Origin: Candidatus Villigracilaceae bacterium
GTDB lineage: Bacteria > Chloroflexota > Anaerolineae > Anaerolineales > Villigracilaceae
Assembly (NCBI GenBank): GCA_026645935.1
Contig: JAPKMP010000009.1
Span: forward strand, 1 to 64,000
Length of the DNA stretch: 64,000 bases
Direction: 5' to 3'
In this document: piece after piece, positions 6,842 to 14,367 of the stretch
Layout of the letters: each line of letters starts with the position of its first letter
Position numbering within the stretch: the stretch's first letter is position 1
The notes under the pieces: generated by a model
The model's input: only the letters and a program-made list of their open reading frames with translations
Databases searched by the model: none
What the model was told of the DNA's origin: nothing
Translations under genes and position numbers: made by a program

Positions 6842-8160
6842 GCTCTGCAGATTACGCACGAGACCTTCTCCGTTCGGGAATCATAGACGCAAAGACGGGT
6901 GACAAGGATTCTGCCCGGCGGTATTTGGACCGCGCCATTTATATGGCGGGCACGCACGACGTGCTTGCCGAAGCCTGGTTCTGGATGGGCGAAGTGATGG
7001 ACGACCCGGTCGAAAAACGCATGGCCTACGAAAACTGCCTTTCGCATGATTTGCATCATACCCGCGCGCGGCGTTCGTTGGCGGTCCTCGACGGCAGAAT
7101 AAAGAGCGATGAGATCATCGATCCAGACAGACTGCCCTCCGCGCCCGAGGGATTGCGCGCAGTGCAGGCAGATCGATTCATGTGCCCCAAATGCGGCGGG
7201 CGCATGTCTTTCTCGCCGGATGGCGCGACCCTCATCTGTGATTATTGCTCGAGTAAAAACCAACCCGGCGCGGGCAGGGGAACGGAAAACGAAAAAGATT
7301 TCATCGTGGCCATGGCGACCATGAAAGGGCACAACAAACCATTGCAGGAGCAGGTCTTCCACTGCAACGGTTGCGGAGCGGAGTTCATCCTGCCGCCAAA
7401 GCAGATATCCGCCAATTGTGCCTATTGCGATTCGCCCCACGTGGTCAGCTTGGAAAAAACGAAGGACTTGATCGCGCCGAATTCGATCCTGCCATTTGCA
7501 TTCGACCAGAAAAAAGCCGTGCGCCTTTTGGTCGATTGGGTGCAAGGCAATGACATCAAACCGGAAAAGAAGGTCGACCTGCCGCGTGGTATTTATCTTC
7601 CCATGTGGACGTTCAACATCGGCGGTTCCATCGATTATACGGCCGAGGTTGTCGAATACAAGGAGAACGGTTTCGACAACGAACGCGAACGCAGGGTGGT
7701 CCGGATCGACGATAAATTCCCCGTATTGGTGATCGACATCGCGCTTCCCGCCTCCCGGAAACTGTCTGCTGTCTTCATGAAACTGATTCCAGGTTTCGAC
7801 CTTTCGGCGCTCAAGCCGTACGACCCGCGTTATCTGGCCGGTTGGCTCGCCGAGGTTTACGACATCCCAATGGCAGATGCCTCGCTCGATGCGCGCAGCA
7901 TTGCCTTCAAAGACCGGAGGGAACGATTGCCATATTTGCTGAATAACATCAACATCGTCCGCGCCTCATCGGCGGGGATGCTGGTCGAGTCGTTCAAACT
8001 CGCGCTTCTGCCTGTGTGGATGACCGAACTTCCCTTCGAAGGGCGTGAGCATATCATTCTCATCAACGGTCAAAGCGGCGCGGTCAAAAGCGACCTGCCC
8101 GAAAAAGATGAAGAGCGCGGCGGCTTGTTCGATTTCCTGGCGGATCTGTTGAATGATTAA
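6838..8160 (+). CDS. TPR-like protein with two zinc ribbons
   Basis: 440 residues from a TTG start that overlaps the folP stop by 4 bp; GTGAGGGCG serves as ribosome site. Residues 1-85 look like a helical TPR-type repeat region (YLDRAIYMAGTHDVLAEAWF). A first zinc ribbon lies near residues 115-140 (CPKCGG ... CDYC) and a second near 180-200 (CNGCG ... CAYC). The rest, a beta-rich domain of about 230 residues, has no recognised motif. No signal peptide or membrane segment is visible. Similar zinc-ribbon proteins are common in Chloroflexota, but the function is unknown. Confidence 0.6.
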   Translation: MSSADYARDLLRSGIIDAKTGDKDSARRYLDRAIYMAGTHDVLAEAWFWMGEVMDDPVEKRMAYENCLSHDLHHTRARRSLAVLDGRIKSDEIIDPDRLPSAPEGLRAVQADRFMCPKCGGRMSFSPDGATLICDYCSSKNQPGAGRGTENEKDFIVAMATMKGHNKPLQEQVFHCNGCGAEFILPPKQISANCAYCDSPHVVSLEKTKDLIAPNSILPFAFDQKKAVRLLVDWVQGNDIKPEKKVDLPRGIYLPMWTFNIGGSIDYTAEVVEYKENGFDNERERRVVRIDDKFPVLVIDIALPASRKLSAVFMKLIPGFDLSALKPYDPRYLAGWLAEVYDIPMADASLDARSIAFKDRRERLPYLLNNINIVRASSAGMLVESFKLALLPVWMTELPFEGREHIILINGQSGAVKSDLPEKDEERGGLFDFLADLLND

Positions 8161-8163
8161 ATT

Positions 8164-8191
8164 GTAGGGGCGACGCATGCGTCGCCCCTAC
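8164..8191. repeat. 28-bp perfect palindrome (ACGCATGCGT family)
   Basis: The half-site GTAGGGGCGACGCA is followed by its exact reverse complement. The palindrome separates the convergent zinc-ribbon gene and pxpA, and the pxpA stop codon (8188-8190) lies inside it. A related copy with one mismatch lies at 24537-24562. It may act as a two-way terminator, but no T-run follows. Confidence 0.7.
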
Positions 8192-8892
8192 GTTAATCTC
8201 AAAACTTCAATACCGTTCATCTCCAAAACCTTCCTCAACAACTTTGCATTCTCCGCCGCATTCGGGTGGTCACCATGCAGGCACAGCGTATCCATTTTTC
8301 CTGTCTTCACCAACTCAATGGCATGTCTCGCCACTTCCTCCGGTGACTCAATGATCGCACCCGGAAGAAGGCGGGACATCAATGACCCGTCAGCGTTGTA
8401 GCCTCTATCTGGGAATCCCTCCGCCGCAACCCTCAGCCCCATCTCCCGCCCCGCCTCAATCGACCTTGAGCTTGCCAGCCCAACCAAAATTAAATCTGCG
8501 CTGGAAGCTTTTACCGCCCGGGCAATTGCATTTGCTAATTCAATATCTTTTGCTGATTGGTTATATAGCGCTCCATGCGGTTTGACGTGAGTCAACGTCA
8601 CGCCTTCTTCTTTGGCAATCGCCGCCAGAATTTGAATTTGTTCGGCAACTAATTTCTCCGCTTTACCGGGTGGAACGTTCATTTCTTTGCGCCCAAAATT
8701 CTCCCTATCCTCCCAACTTGGGTGAGCGCCCACATTCACGCCAAAGCGCTTCGCCAGCTGAAGAGTCTTGCGCATGGTGTGTTCGTCACCCGCATGAAAT
8801 CCGCAGGCGATGTTGGCAGAGGTGATGTTTGGCATGATTGCTTCATCATTGCCAACACCTTCGCCGAGGTCACAGTTTAGGTCGATGTTCAT
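8188..8892 (-). CDS. pxpA: 5-oxoprolinase subunit A (LamB/YcsF family)
   Basis: 234 residues. The protein begins MNIDLNCDLGEGVGNDEAIM and continues with NIACGFHAGD and VNVGAHPSWEDRENFGRK, the hallmark of the LamB/YcsF family. With PxpB and PxpC it forms the ATP-dependent prokaryotic 5-oxoprolinase that opens pyroglutamate to glutamate, a damage-clearing step (family knowledge). It is third in the order pxpB-pxpC-pxpA on the minus strand, after a 63-bp gap filled with hairpins. Its last codons and stop fall in a palindromic repeat. Confidence 0.92.
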   Translation of the reverse strand: MNIDLNCDLGEGVGNDEAIMPNITSANIACGFHAGDEHTMRKTLQLAKRFGVNVGAHPSWEDRENFGRKEMNVPPGKAEKLVAEQIQILAAIAKEEGVTLTHVKPHGALYNQSAKDIELANAIARAVKASSADLILVGLASSRSIEAGREMGLRVAAEGFPDRGYNADGSLMSRLLPGAIIESPEEVARHAIELVKTGKMDTLCLHGDHPNAAENAKLLRKVLEMNGIEVLRLT

Positions 8893-8904
8893 GATTTTAA
8901 TTCC

Positions 8905-8972
8905 TGTAGGTCAGGCTTTTAGCCTGACACTTTTTATTATCAAGTACATGGCGGGCTAGAAGCCCGCCCTAC
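8905..8972. repeat. Double-hairpin repeat overlapping the end of pxpC
   Basis: TGTAGG at 8905 and CCTACA near 8968 enclose two hairpins: GTCAGGCTTTTAGCCTGAC and GGCGGGCTAGAAGCCCGCC. The second hairpin encodes the last residues and TAG stop of pxpC (CRAGF-stop). Such paired 'TCAGGCTTTTAGCCTGA' hairpins are typical dispersed repeats. Confidence 0.6.
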
Positions 8973-9870
8973 AAAGCAACTTGTGTTTTTCGTGCGCTTC
9001 TTCCACTGTTGTTTCTCTAAACCGAATTCTACTCACGCCCGCTTCACATTGCGCCAACAGGGGCAGACTTGCGCGTGCCACATTGGCGATCTTGGGGTAA
9101 CCGCCAGCGGTCGGAGCATCCGCCATCATGACGATGGGTTGTCCATCGGCTGGGATTTGGATGCTGCCCACGGTCACGCCTTCGGAGATAAGTTCTTTGG
9201 TGATGGCTTTCTTGATGGGTGAACCTTGCAAGCGATAGCCCATGCGGTCGAAAGATGGGCTGAGGGTGTACTCACTTTCGTAAAACGTGCGGATGCCTTC
9301 GGGCGTGAACCAATCCGCTTGGGGGGCGGGGATGACTTCGAGGGTGGGATTCTGGCTGTAGGGCATGAATTTATCCACGGGGAAGTCGCGGGCGGCGAGT
9401 TTGAGCAGGTCGGTGGTGGGAGTGAAGGAATGCAGAACGTCACCGGCTTTGAGGGCAGAGCCGATGCCACCGCGCAGGTATGCCGAACGCGAATTCATGA
9501 TGACGGGGGAATCAAATCCGCCTGCAATGGCGATGTATGCCCAGTTGCCTCCGTTTATTTTTTTCACCCGCACCGTCCACCCGGCACGGACGTAGAAGGT
9601 CGTCCAGAGCGGGAAGGTCCAGATGTAGTTTTCCACTTCGTAGCCTGCGCCAGTGACTGAGAGAACTGTGTTGCGTAAAGAGCGAAACGTGAATTCGCCT
9701 AAGCCAAGTTCTACTGTTGCTGAGTTGGGTCGGTTGTTGAGTAATGAGTTAGCGGCTTGATAGGCGAACCAGTCCATTGCGCCGGAGGTGGGCACGCCGA
9801 ATTTATTCCATCCGTGCCTGCCGGAGTCTTGAAGGGTGGCGATGCCAGTGAGGTCAAGAATTTCGATCAT
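8956..9870 (-). CDS. pxpC: 5-oxoprolinase subunit C (biotin-dependent carboxyltransferase-like, KipA)
   Basis: 304 residues. The signature DSGRHGWNKFGVPTSGAMD at residues about 16-34, followed by AANSLLNN and VELGLGEF, marks the KipA/PxpC family, a relative of the urea amidolyase carboxyltransferase domain. It partners PxpB in 5-oxoproline hydrolysis. The gene lies 6 bp after pxpB on the minus strand. The extreme C-terminus is written by a dispersed hairpin repeat, so the last few residues are probably not conserved. Confidence 0.92.
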   Translation of the reverse strand: MIEILDLTGIATLQDSGRHGWNKFGVPTSGAMDWFAYQAANSLLNNRPNSATVELGLGEFTFRSLRNTVLSVTGAGYEVENYIWTFPLWTTFYVRAGWTVRVKKINGGNWAYIAIAGGFDSPVIMNSRSAYLRGGIGSALKAGDVLHSFTPTTDLLKLAARDFPVDKFMPYSQNPTLEVIPAPQADWFTPEGIRTFYESEYTLSPSFDRMGYRLQGSPIKKAITKELISEGVTVGSIQIPADGQPIVMMADAPTAGGYPKIANVARASLPLLAQCEAGVSRIRFRETTVEEAHEKHKLLCRAGF

Positions 9871-9876
9871 TCGCCC

Positions 9877-10530
9877 TCACCCCTGCCCCTCTCCCTCAGG
9901 GAGAGGGGTGAACTTAACTGTGTCCCCCGGCGCAAATAAAAATGGACTCTCACTCAGCGGGTCAAACAACTTGAGCGGGGTGTGACCGAGGATGTGCCAG
10001 CCGCCGGGAGAGTCGACGGGGTAGATTCCGGTTTGCGAACCGGCAATGGCGACAGAGCCAGCGGGCACACGAGTCCGCGGGGTGGATAGGCGGGGGAGGG
10101 TCAGGCGTTCGTCGAGGATTCCCATGTAAGGGAAGCCGGGGGTGAAGCCCATCATGTACACGGTGTATTCGCGCTCGCTGTGCAGGCGAATCAGTTCGGA
10201 GGGAGATAAGGCTAGGGTTGTGGCAGCAGGCTCAAGGTCAGGTCCCGAAGCGTTGCCATAGAGGACGGGAATCTCCAGGCGGCGGGATGGTCTGTGAGTC
10301 GACTCATCCAAATGGGAGATTTTTTCTTCAATAAGGTTTTTGATTTGGTTGTAGGTTGTCCCAAGCGGGTCGTAGTGGACGAGGATAGTGCAGTAGGCGG
10401 GGATGGTTTCGATGACGGCGGGGATGCTTTGCAGCAGCGCGCTCAGGGCGTGGACGCGTTGGTTGAGTGCGGGGTCGATCGCGTCGCCGAGTTGGATGAG
10501 GATCGCGGAGTCGCCGAGCGGCTTGAGCAT
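9877..10530 (-). CDS. pxpB: 5-oxoprolinase subunit B (KipI)
   Basis: 217 residues starting MLKPLGDSAILIQLGD. The family motif GFTPGFPYMGILDERLTLPR lies near residue 130, and PAGSVAIAGSQTGIYP with SPGGWHILG follows. It forms the catalytic complex with PxpC. The start at 10530 lies 2 bp after the rlmD stop; a longer frame inside rlmD is ignored because the family starts here. The C-terminal PLPEGEGQG is encoded by a dispersed hairpin repeat and adds an unusual tail. Confidence 0.92.
   Translation of the reverse strand: MLKPLGDSAILIQLGDAIDPALNQRVHALSALLQSIPAVIETIPAYCTILVHYDPLGTTYNQIKNLIEEKISHLDESTHRPSRRLEIPVLYGNASGPDLEPAATTLALSPSELIRLHSEREYTVYMMGFTPGFPYMGILDERLTLPRLSTPRTRVPAGSVAIAGSQTGIYPVDSPGGWHILGHTPLKLFDPLSESPFLFAPGDTVKFTPLPEGEGQG
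9878..9911. repeat. CTCTCCCT-hairpin repeat at the end of pxpB
   Basis: CCTCTCCCTCAGGGAGAGG forms a hairpin preceded by CCCTCACCCCTGCC. It encodes the final PLPEGEGQG of PxpB. A second member of the same family lies inside rlmD at 11550-11588 in the same orientation. Confidence 0.65.
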
Positions 10531-10531
10531 G

Positions 10532-11806
10532 TCAGCGGGTGAAGATGGAGATGGACTCGATGTGATAGGTCTGCGGGAAGAGGTCGAAGGGCGTGACGTG
10601 TTGAAGGATGTAGCCACCTTTGAGGAGTCGCGCCGCGTCACGTGCTAACGTGGATGGGTCGCAGGAGACGTAGGCGATGACTTGCGGACTGATCTGGAGA
10701 ATCGCGTCGAGGGCAAATTTGTCGATGCCAGCGCGGGGCGGGTCGGCAATCATGTAGGTCGGATTGCCAATCCGACCTACGAGCGCGGGAAGGATTTCTT
10801 CAGCGGCGCCTTCGTAGAGTTCGATGTTGTCGAATTCATCTAAGTTGATGGCGAAGTCTTCGCAAGCGGATAGCGACGATTCGATACCGATGACTTTGGC
10901 GTATTTGTCCGCGAAGAATTTGCTGAATAAGCCGACGCCGCAATAGAGGTCTAAAAGGGTAATTGGTTGATTGGTAATTGGTAATTGGGTTTGGAGGTGC
11001 TGAACCATTTTTTCTGCCATCTTGGTGTTGACTTGGAAGAAGGATGGCGCAGAGACATGAAAGTCTTTGCCAAGGACTTGAATGGTAAGTGAGTCGTTGC
11101 CTGCGATGACGACGGGATGGTCTTCGTAGATGTGAACGATGGAGATGTCCGCTTCGATCTCGAGCTCGGGGGTCTCTTCGGTTTCGGATTCGAGGATGAG
11201 CATGAGGTCGTCATCTGCGCCGGAGCGGAGGGAAACGCGCTCAAGGTTCATGCGCGATTCGAATTGCAGGTCGTTGCGGAAAGCGTCGATGGCGGATTCG
11301 GGCAGGTGGCATTCTTCGATGGGTAAAGTTGCGTTGCCCTTGGCGTTGATAAAACCAATCTTGCCATCATCGGTGAGATGGAATTGGACGTGGTTGCGGT
11401 AGTTCCATTGCTCGGGTGAGGCGACGGTGGGTTGAACGGACGGATTCTCGATCTTGCCAATACGTTGGAGTTGGTCACGCAGAATGTCTGCTTTGGCGAG
11501 GAGTTGTTTTTCGTAAGGGAGATTTTGGTAGTGGCATCCGCCGCAAGCAGCCCTCATCTCCAACCCTTCTCCCGAGGGGAGAAGGGAGTAGAAGTGTTTG
11601 CACTTGGCTTCGATGCGATCTGGGGAAGATTTGAGGATTTCAAGAATCTCGCCGCGGGCGAAGTTTTGCTTTTCTTGGGTGAGTTGTATCCGGACCGTCT
11701 CGCCGGGTAAGCCGAAGGGAACGAATACAGCGCGACCGTCTTGCAAGCGTCCCATCGCTTCGCCGCCGTAAGTAAGTTTTTCAAGAGTGACTTGGTAAGT
11801 TGGCAT
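10532..11806 (-). CDS. rlmD: 23S rRNA (uracil-5-)-methyltransferase, RumA/RlmD type
   Basis: 424 residues starting MPTYQVTLEKLTYGG. It has an N-terminal TRAM domain, an Fe-S binding region with C69, C88, C91 and C166, and a SAM-dependent methyltransferase domain with LDLYCGVGLFS, ADPPRAG and the nucleophile segment YVSCDPSTLARD. In E. coli RumA the first two cysteines are five residues apart; here 18 residues separate them because a palindromic repeat has been inserted. A second repeat encodes VGRIGNPTY just before the DPPRAG motif. A bacterial uracil-5 rRNA or tRNA target is certain at family level; exact site U1939 is inferred. It heads the pxp gene group. Confidence 0.85.
   Translation of the reverse strand: MPTYQVTLEKLTYGGEAMGRLQDGRAVFVPFGLPGETVRIQLTQEKQNFARGEILEILKSSPDRIEAKCKHFYSLLPSGEGLEMRAACGGCHYQNLPYEKQLLAKADILRDQLQRIGKIENPSVQPTVASPEQWNYRNHVQFHLTDDGKIGFINAKGNATLPIEECHLPESAIDAFRNDLQFESRMNLERVSLRSGADDDLMLILESETEETPELEIEADISIVHIYEDHPVVIAGNDSLTIQVLGKDFHVSAPSFFQVNTKMAEKMVQHLQTQLPITNQPITLLDLYCGVGLFSKFFADKYAKVIGIESSLSACEDFAINLDEFDNIELYEGAAEEILPALVGRIGNPTYMIADPPRAGIDKFALDAILQISPQVIAYVSCDPSTLARDAARLLKGGYILQHVTPFDLFPQTYHIESISIFTR
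10754..10780. repeat. 27-bp palindrome inside rlmD
   Basis: GTAGGTCGGATTG and CAATCCGACCTAC are perfect inverted copies with one base between. The repeat lies in frame inside rlmD and encodes residues just before the DPPRAG motif. Confidence 0.8.
11550..11588. repeat. Hairpin repeat inside the rlmD Fe-S region
   Basis: CCCTTCTCCCGAGGGGAGAAGGG forms a strong hairpin preceded by GCCCTCATCTCCAA. It is in frame in rlmD and encodes LLPSGEGLEMR between two cluster cysteines. It is related to the repeat at 9878-9911. Confidence 0.8.
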
Positions 11807-11862
11807 GTTGCTTTTGTACCACAAAGGGACACGAAGGAAGAGCAATGGGATTATACGCCAAC

Positions 11863-11899
11863 AAAAAAGGCGAAAGACTTTTCAAAGTCTTTCGCCTTT
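11863..11899 (-). terminator. Strong intrinsic terminator
   Basis: A perfect 16-bp stem, AAAGGCGAAAGACTTT at 11866-11881 and its complement at 11884-11899, has a 2-base loop and a T-run on the minus strand. It ends the sortase/small membrane protein transcript and separates it from rlmD. Confidence 0.85.
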
Positions 11900-11939
11900 C
11901 ATCCCTTCGATAAACTCAAAGCAGACTTTCTTCAATCTA

Positions 11940-12113
11940 CTATTTCAAAATGAATGAAAGCGCCACCAGGATCGTAATGAAGACCCCGGCGAGGATGCCA
12001 ATGCGGGTGAGATCCTTCTTGACCATGCTGTAATCGGGGTTGAACTCGAACTTCTGGGGAGGCTGGTTGGATATCGCAACAGTCGGGACGGGTCGTTTGT
12101 TTTTCTTAGCCAT
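11940..12113 (-). CDS. Small single-pass membrane protein
   Basis: 57 residues. The N-terminus is basic (MAKKNKRPVP), and residues about 36-56 form one membrane helix (IGILAGVFITILVALSFIL). AGGAGAG lies at an ideal distance before the ATG. It is 10 bp downstream of the sortase gene and ends before a strong terminator, so it shares that transcript. Function unknown; a helper of the sortase or of another envelope complex is possible. Confidence 0.65.
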   Translation of the reverse strand: MAKKNKRPVPTVAISNQPPQKFEFNPDYSMVKKDLTRIGILAGVFITILVALSFILK

Positions 12114-12123
12114 TTTTTCTCTC

Positions 12124-13035
12124 CTAATTTTGTAATCGCGCAAAGACCACAATGCGCTGATCGTTGACAAGATATGGGTAACACGAAATGAGCGTTACCG
12201 TGGGCGAGGCGGTCGGCGCCATCACTTCCACGGCGGTTGGTTCGACGAGTACGGTGCGGTCGACAACGTAAGTAAACTGCCTCTGTTGGGTGTAGATGAT
12301 GACCTGATCGCCGGGAACGAGTCTATCTAGATAACGGAAGAGCTCGCCGTATACATCATTGTGTGCCGAAAGCACGAGGTTGCCATCGCGCCCCGGCGCG
12401 GATGAGCCGACATATTGCCCAACACCCTTCTTCAATTGCTCCCAGCCGTCGCCCTGCACAACCGGCGCGTCCACATTGATGGATGGGATCTGAATCCGCA
12501 CAGCCTGGTCAGGCGCGGCGGTCGGCACAGGAATATTCGCCAACGACTGCACCATCGGGAGCAAATGCTCGGGGATCTCCGCTTCGTTCGGTCGCGTGTT
12601 TCCCTGCGCGTCGGGTGGCGTGTGACCGGATGGAAGCACAACAGCCATTACAAGCGGAGTCGGCACGGCGGTTTCGGGGTTGAGCGCCTGGACGACTTCG
12701 GTGTTGAGCGTTTGAAGCAGTCCGACTCCATTGATGATGACCGCGGCGAGTCCGATCACCGCAAGGACTTCGACTCCGAGCAGGATTCTATCGAGCAATT
12801 TCCGCCTCGGGTTGACGGGAACCGGCTCAGGCGCAGGGACGGCTGATTCGGCCGTATCGATCTCAGGCGTGGAAGGAAGCGGGTTCACATCCGCAAGATC
12901 GGGCGCGAGCGAAACGACCCGTCCCGTGCGGCGGAAGTGTTCCAGCCGTTCCTTGCGGGCGCCGCGCCGCTTTTCGACGAGCAATCGGCGCAGTTCTTCG
13001 ACGGATAATTCTTCGGGCGCTTTCCTGCGTGCCAT
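12124..13035 (-). CDS. Sortase family transpeptidase
   Basis: 303 residues. A cytoplasmic basic N-terminus (about 80 residues) is followed by a membrane helix near residues 82-105, a Pro/Thr linker and a C-terminal sortase domain. The catalytic triad is visible: His225 in LSAHND, Cys285 in TLISCYPY, and Arg294 in NDQRIVV. Sortases anchor surface proteins or crosslink pilin-like subunits; an anchoring target with a sorting signal is not visible nearby. The start at 13035 follows a TATAATCG box by only 9 bases, so the transcript is probably almost leaderless. Confidence 0.85.
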   Translation of the reverse strand: MARRKAPEELSVEELRRLLVEKRRGARKERLEHFRRTGRVVSLAPDLADVNPLPSTPEIDTAESAVPAPEPVPVNPRRKLLDRILLGVEVLAVIGLAAVIINGVGLLQTLNTEVVQALNPETAVPTPLVMAVVLPSGHTPPDAQGNTRPNEAEIPEHLLPMVQSLANIPVPTAAPDQAVRIQIPSINVDAPVVQGDGWEQLKKGVGQYVGSSAPGRDGNLVLSAHNDVYGELFRYLDRLVPGDQVIIYTQQRQFTYVVDRTVLVEPTAVEVMAPTASPTVTLISCYPYLVNDQRIVVFARLQN

Positions 13036-13181
13036 GGCTGGGCGATTATACCGCATGGAGAAAAACGGAATGTAAGGGGTGTGTGGCATGAATTGTCTGA
13101 TCCATGCCGGGTGTTGGATCGGTTTTTCTTTGTGATACAATATAGAACATTAGTTCTTGTCAGCAGATCGAAAGGTAATCC

Positions 13182-14201
13182 ATGAAAAATCAACTTTACG
13201 ATGAAGCGAATATTCGTCTCAAGCAGGCACAGGTCAACCTGACCCAATGGCTCGAGACCGCGCCTGAAGAAAAACGGAAGTCGTGTCTGGGTCCCGAGGA
13301 TCCCGCCTGCGTGGAAGAGCATTTGCATGTGATCGACAGCACTCTGGAAAGTATCCAGGAAGGCACGTTCGGGGTTTGCAAGATCTGCCATGAAGCCATC
13401 GAAACCCAGTTGTTGCAAATGGATTACACCTCCGCAGTCTGCCTCGGTCACTTCACAGACCAGGAACTCCGCCAGTTGGAAAGCGAACTTCAGATGTCGC
13501 AGGTCATTCAACGCGGCCTGCTGCCGAAGAGAATCCCGGATATTTCCGGGTTGAACATTTCCGCGTTCAGCCGCCCGGCGCAGATCGTCGGCGGCGATTA
13601 TTTCGACTTCGTCGATTTCAAGGACGGCACGCATGGGATCGCGATCGCGGACGTGAGCGGGCACGGCGTTTCCGCGGGAATGTTCATGAGCAGCCTGCAA
13701 ACGGCGTTCCATACGCTGATCCCCGAATCCGATTCGCCCCTGACGGCGCTCGAACGCATCAACCGCCTCTACATCCACAACATCAACTTCACGACCTTCG
13801 TCACGATCTTCCTCGGGAAATACGACCCAAAATCCCAGGTGCTGACCTATGCAAACGCGGGTCACAGTTCGGCGTATCTGTATCGCAGTAAAACTCAAGA
13901 GGAAATCTGGCTGAAACCAACCGGTCCCGCCATTGGCTTGGTGGAGCGATTCTCTGTACACAAAGAAGAGATAAAGCTACAGCCGGGCGATGTCTTCATT
14001 CTATACACGGATGGAATCACCGAAGCGGCAAGCCCGGACGGCATGTTATGGGGCGAAGAACAACTGGCGAATATCATCCGTCAAAACGCAGATGCCTCGG
14101 CGGAGCTGATGATCCAAGCGGTCTTGAAAGAGTTGGGTGTGTACACCCAGGGTGCCTCTCAGGCAGATGATGTGACGCTCCTAATCGCCAAGGTGAGTTA
14201 G
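13182..14201 (+). CDS. SpoIIE-type (PP2C) phosphatase with DksA-like zinc finger
   Basis: 339 residues. Residues about 60-90 carry a DksA/TraR-type finger (GTFGVCKICHEAIETQL ... VCLGH, i.e. C-x2-C-x17-C-x2-H). A short coiled coil (QELRQLESELQMSQVIQRGLL) follows. The rest is an RsbU/SpoIIE PP2C domain with GGDYFDFVDF, IADVSGHGVSAGMFMSSLQ, ANAGHSSAYL, ILYTDGITEA and DDVTLL motifs including the metal-binding aspartates. It should dephosphorylate an anti-sigma-factor antagonist in a partner-switching system; no such partner lies nearby. The finger takes the place of the usual sensor domain, which is unusual. Confidence 0.85.
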   Translation: MKNQLYDEANIRLKQAQVNLTQWLETAPEEKRKSCLGPEDPACVEEHLHVIDSTLESIQEGTFGVCKICHEAIETQLLQMDYTSAVCLGHFTDQELRQLESELQMSQVIQRGLLPKRIPDISGLNISAFSRPAQIVGGDYFDFVDFKDGTHGIAIADVSGHGVSAGMFMSSLQTAFHTLIPESDSPLTALERINRLYIHNINFTTFVTIFLGKYDPKSQVLTYANAGHSSAYLYRSKTQEEIWLKPTGPAIGLVERFSVHKEEIKLQPGDVFILYTDGITEAASPDGMLWGEEQLANIIRQNADASAELMIQAVLKELGVYTQGASQADDVTLLIAKVS

Positions 14202-14332
14202 ACAGGTTCGAGATTCTTCGCTCCCTACATTTCGCTCACCTCTGCCTGCGGCACTGGCGGCGGAACCCTATGAAGGCAGCAGGCGATCCGCCGCCCGCTT
14301 TTCAAAACGGTGCATTTTGTGAGTGCGCTGGG

Positions 14333-14338
14333 TATAAT
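14333..14338 (+). promoter_or_regulatory. TATAAT box of the ABC-F gene
   Basis: GCGCTGGGTATAAT, an extended -10 identical to that at 5459, lies 29 bp before the ATG at 14368. The 166-bp gap upstream holds no gene; it contains GC-rich inverted segments only. Confidence 0.55.
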
Positions 14339-14367
14339 TCGGGGGCATTTTCACGGCGGCTTTCACC

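Noticed and set aside
6271-7545. Long open frame of about 424 codons on the minus strand opposite folP and the zinc-ribbon gene
   Set aside because: It is the shadow of GC-rich coding sequence; folP motifs and the zinc ribbons on the plus strand are conserved, while the antisense translation has no motif.
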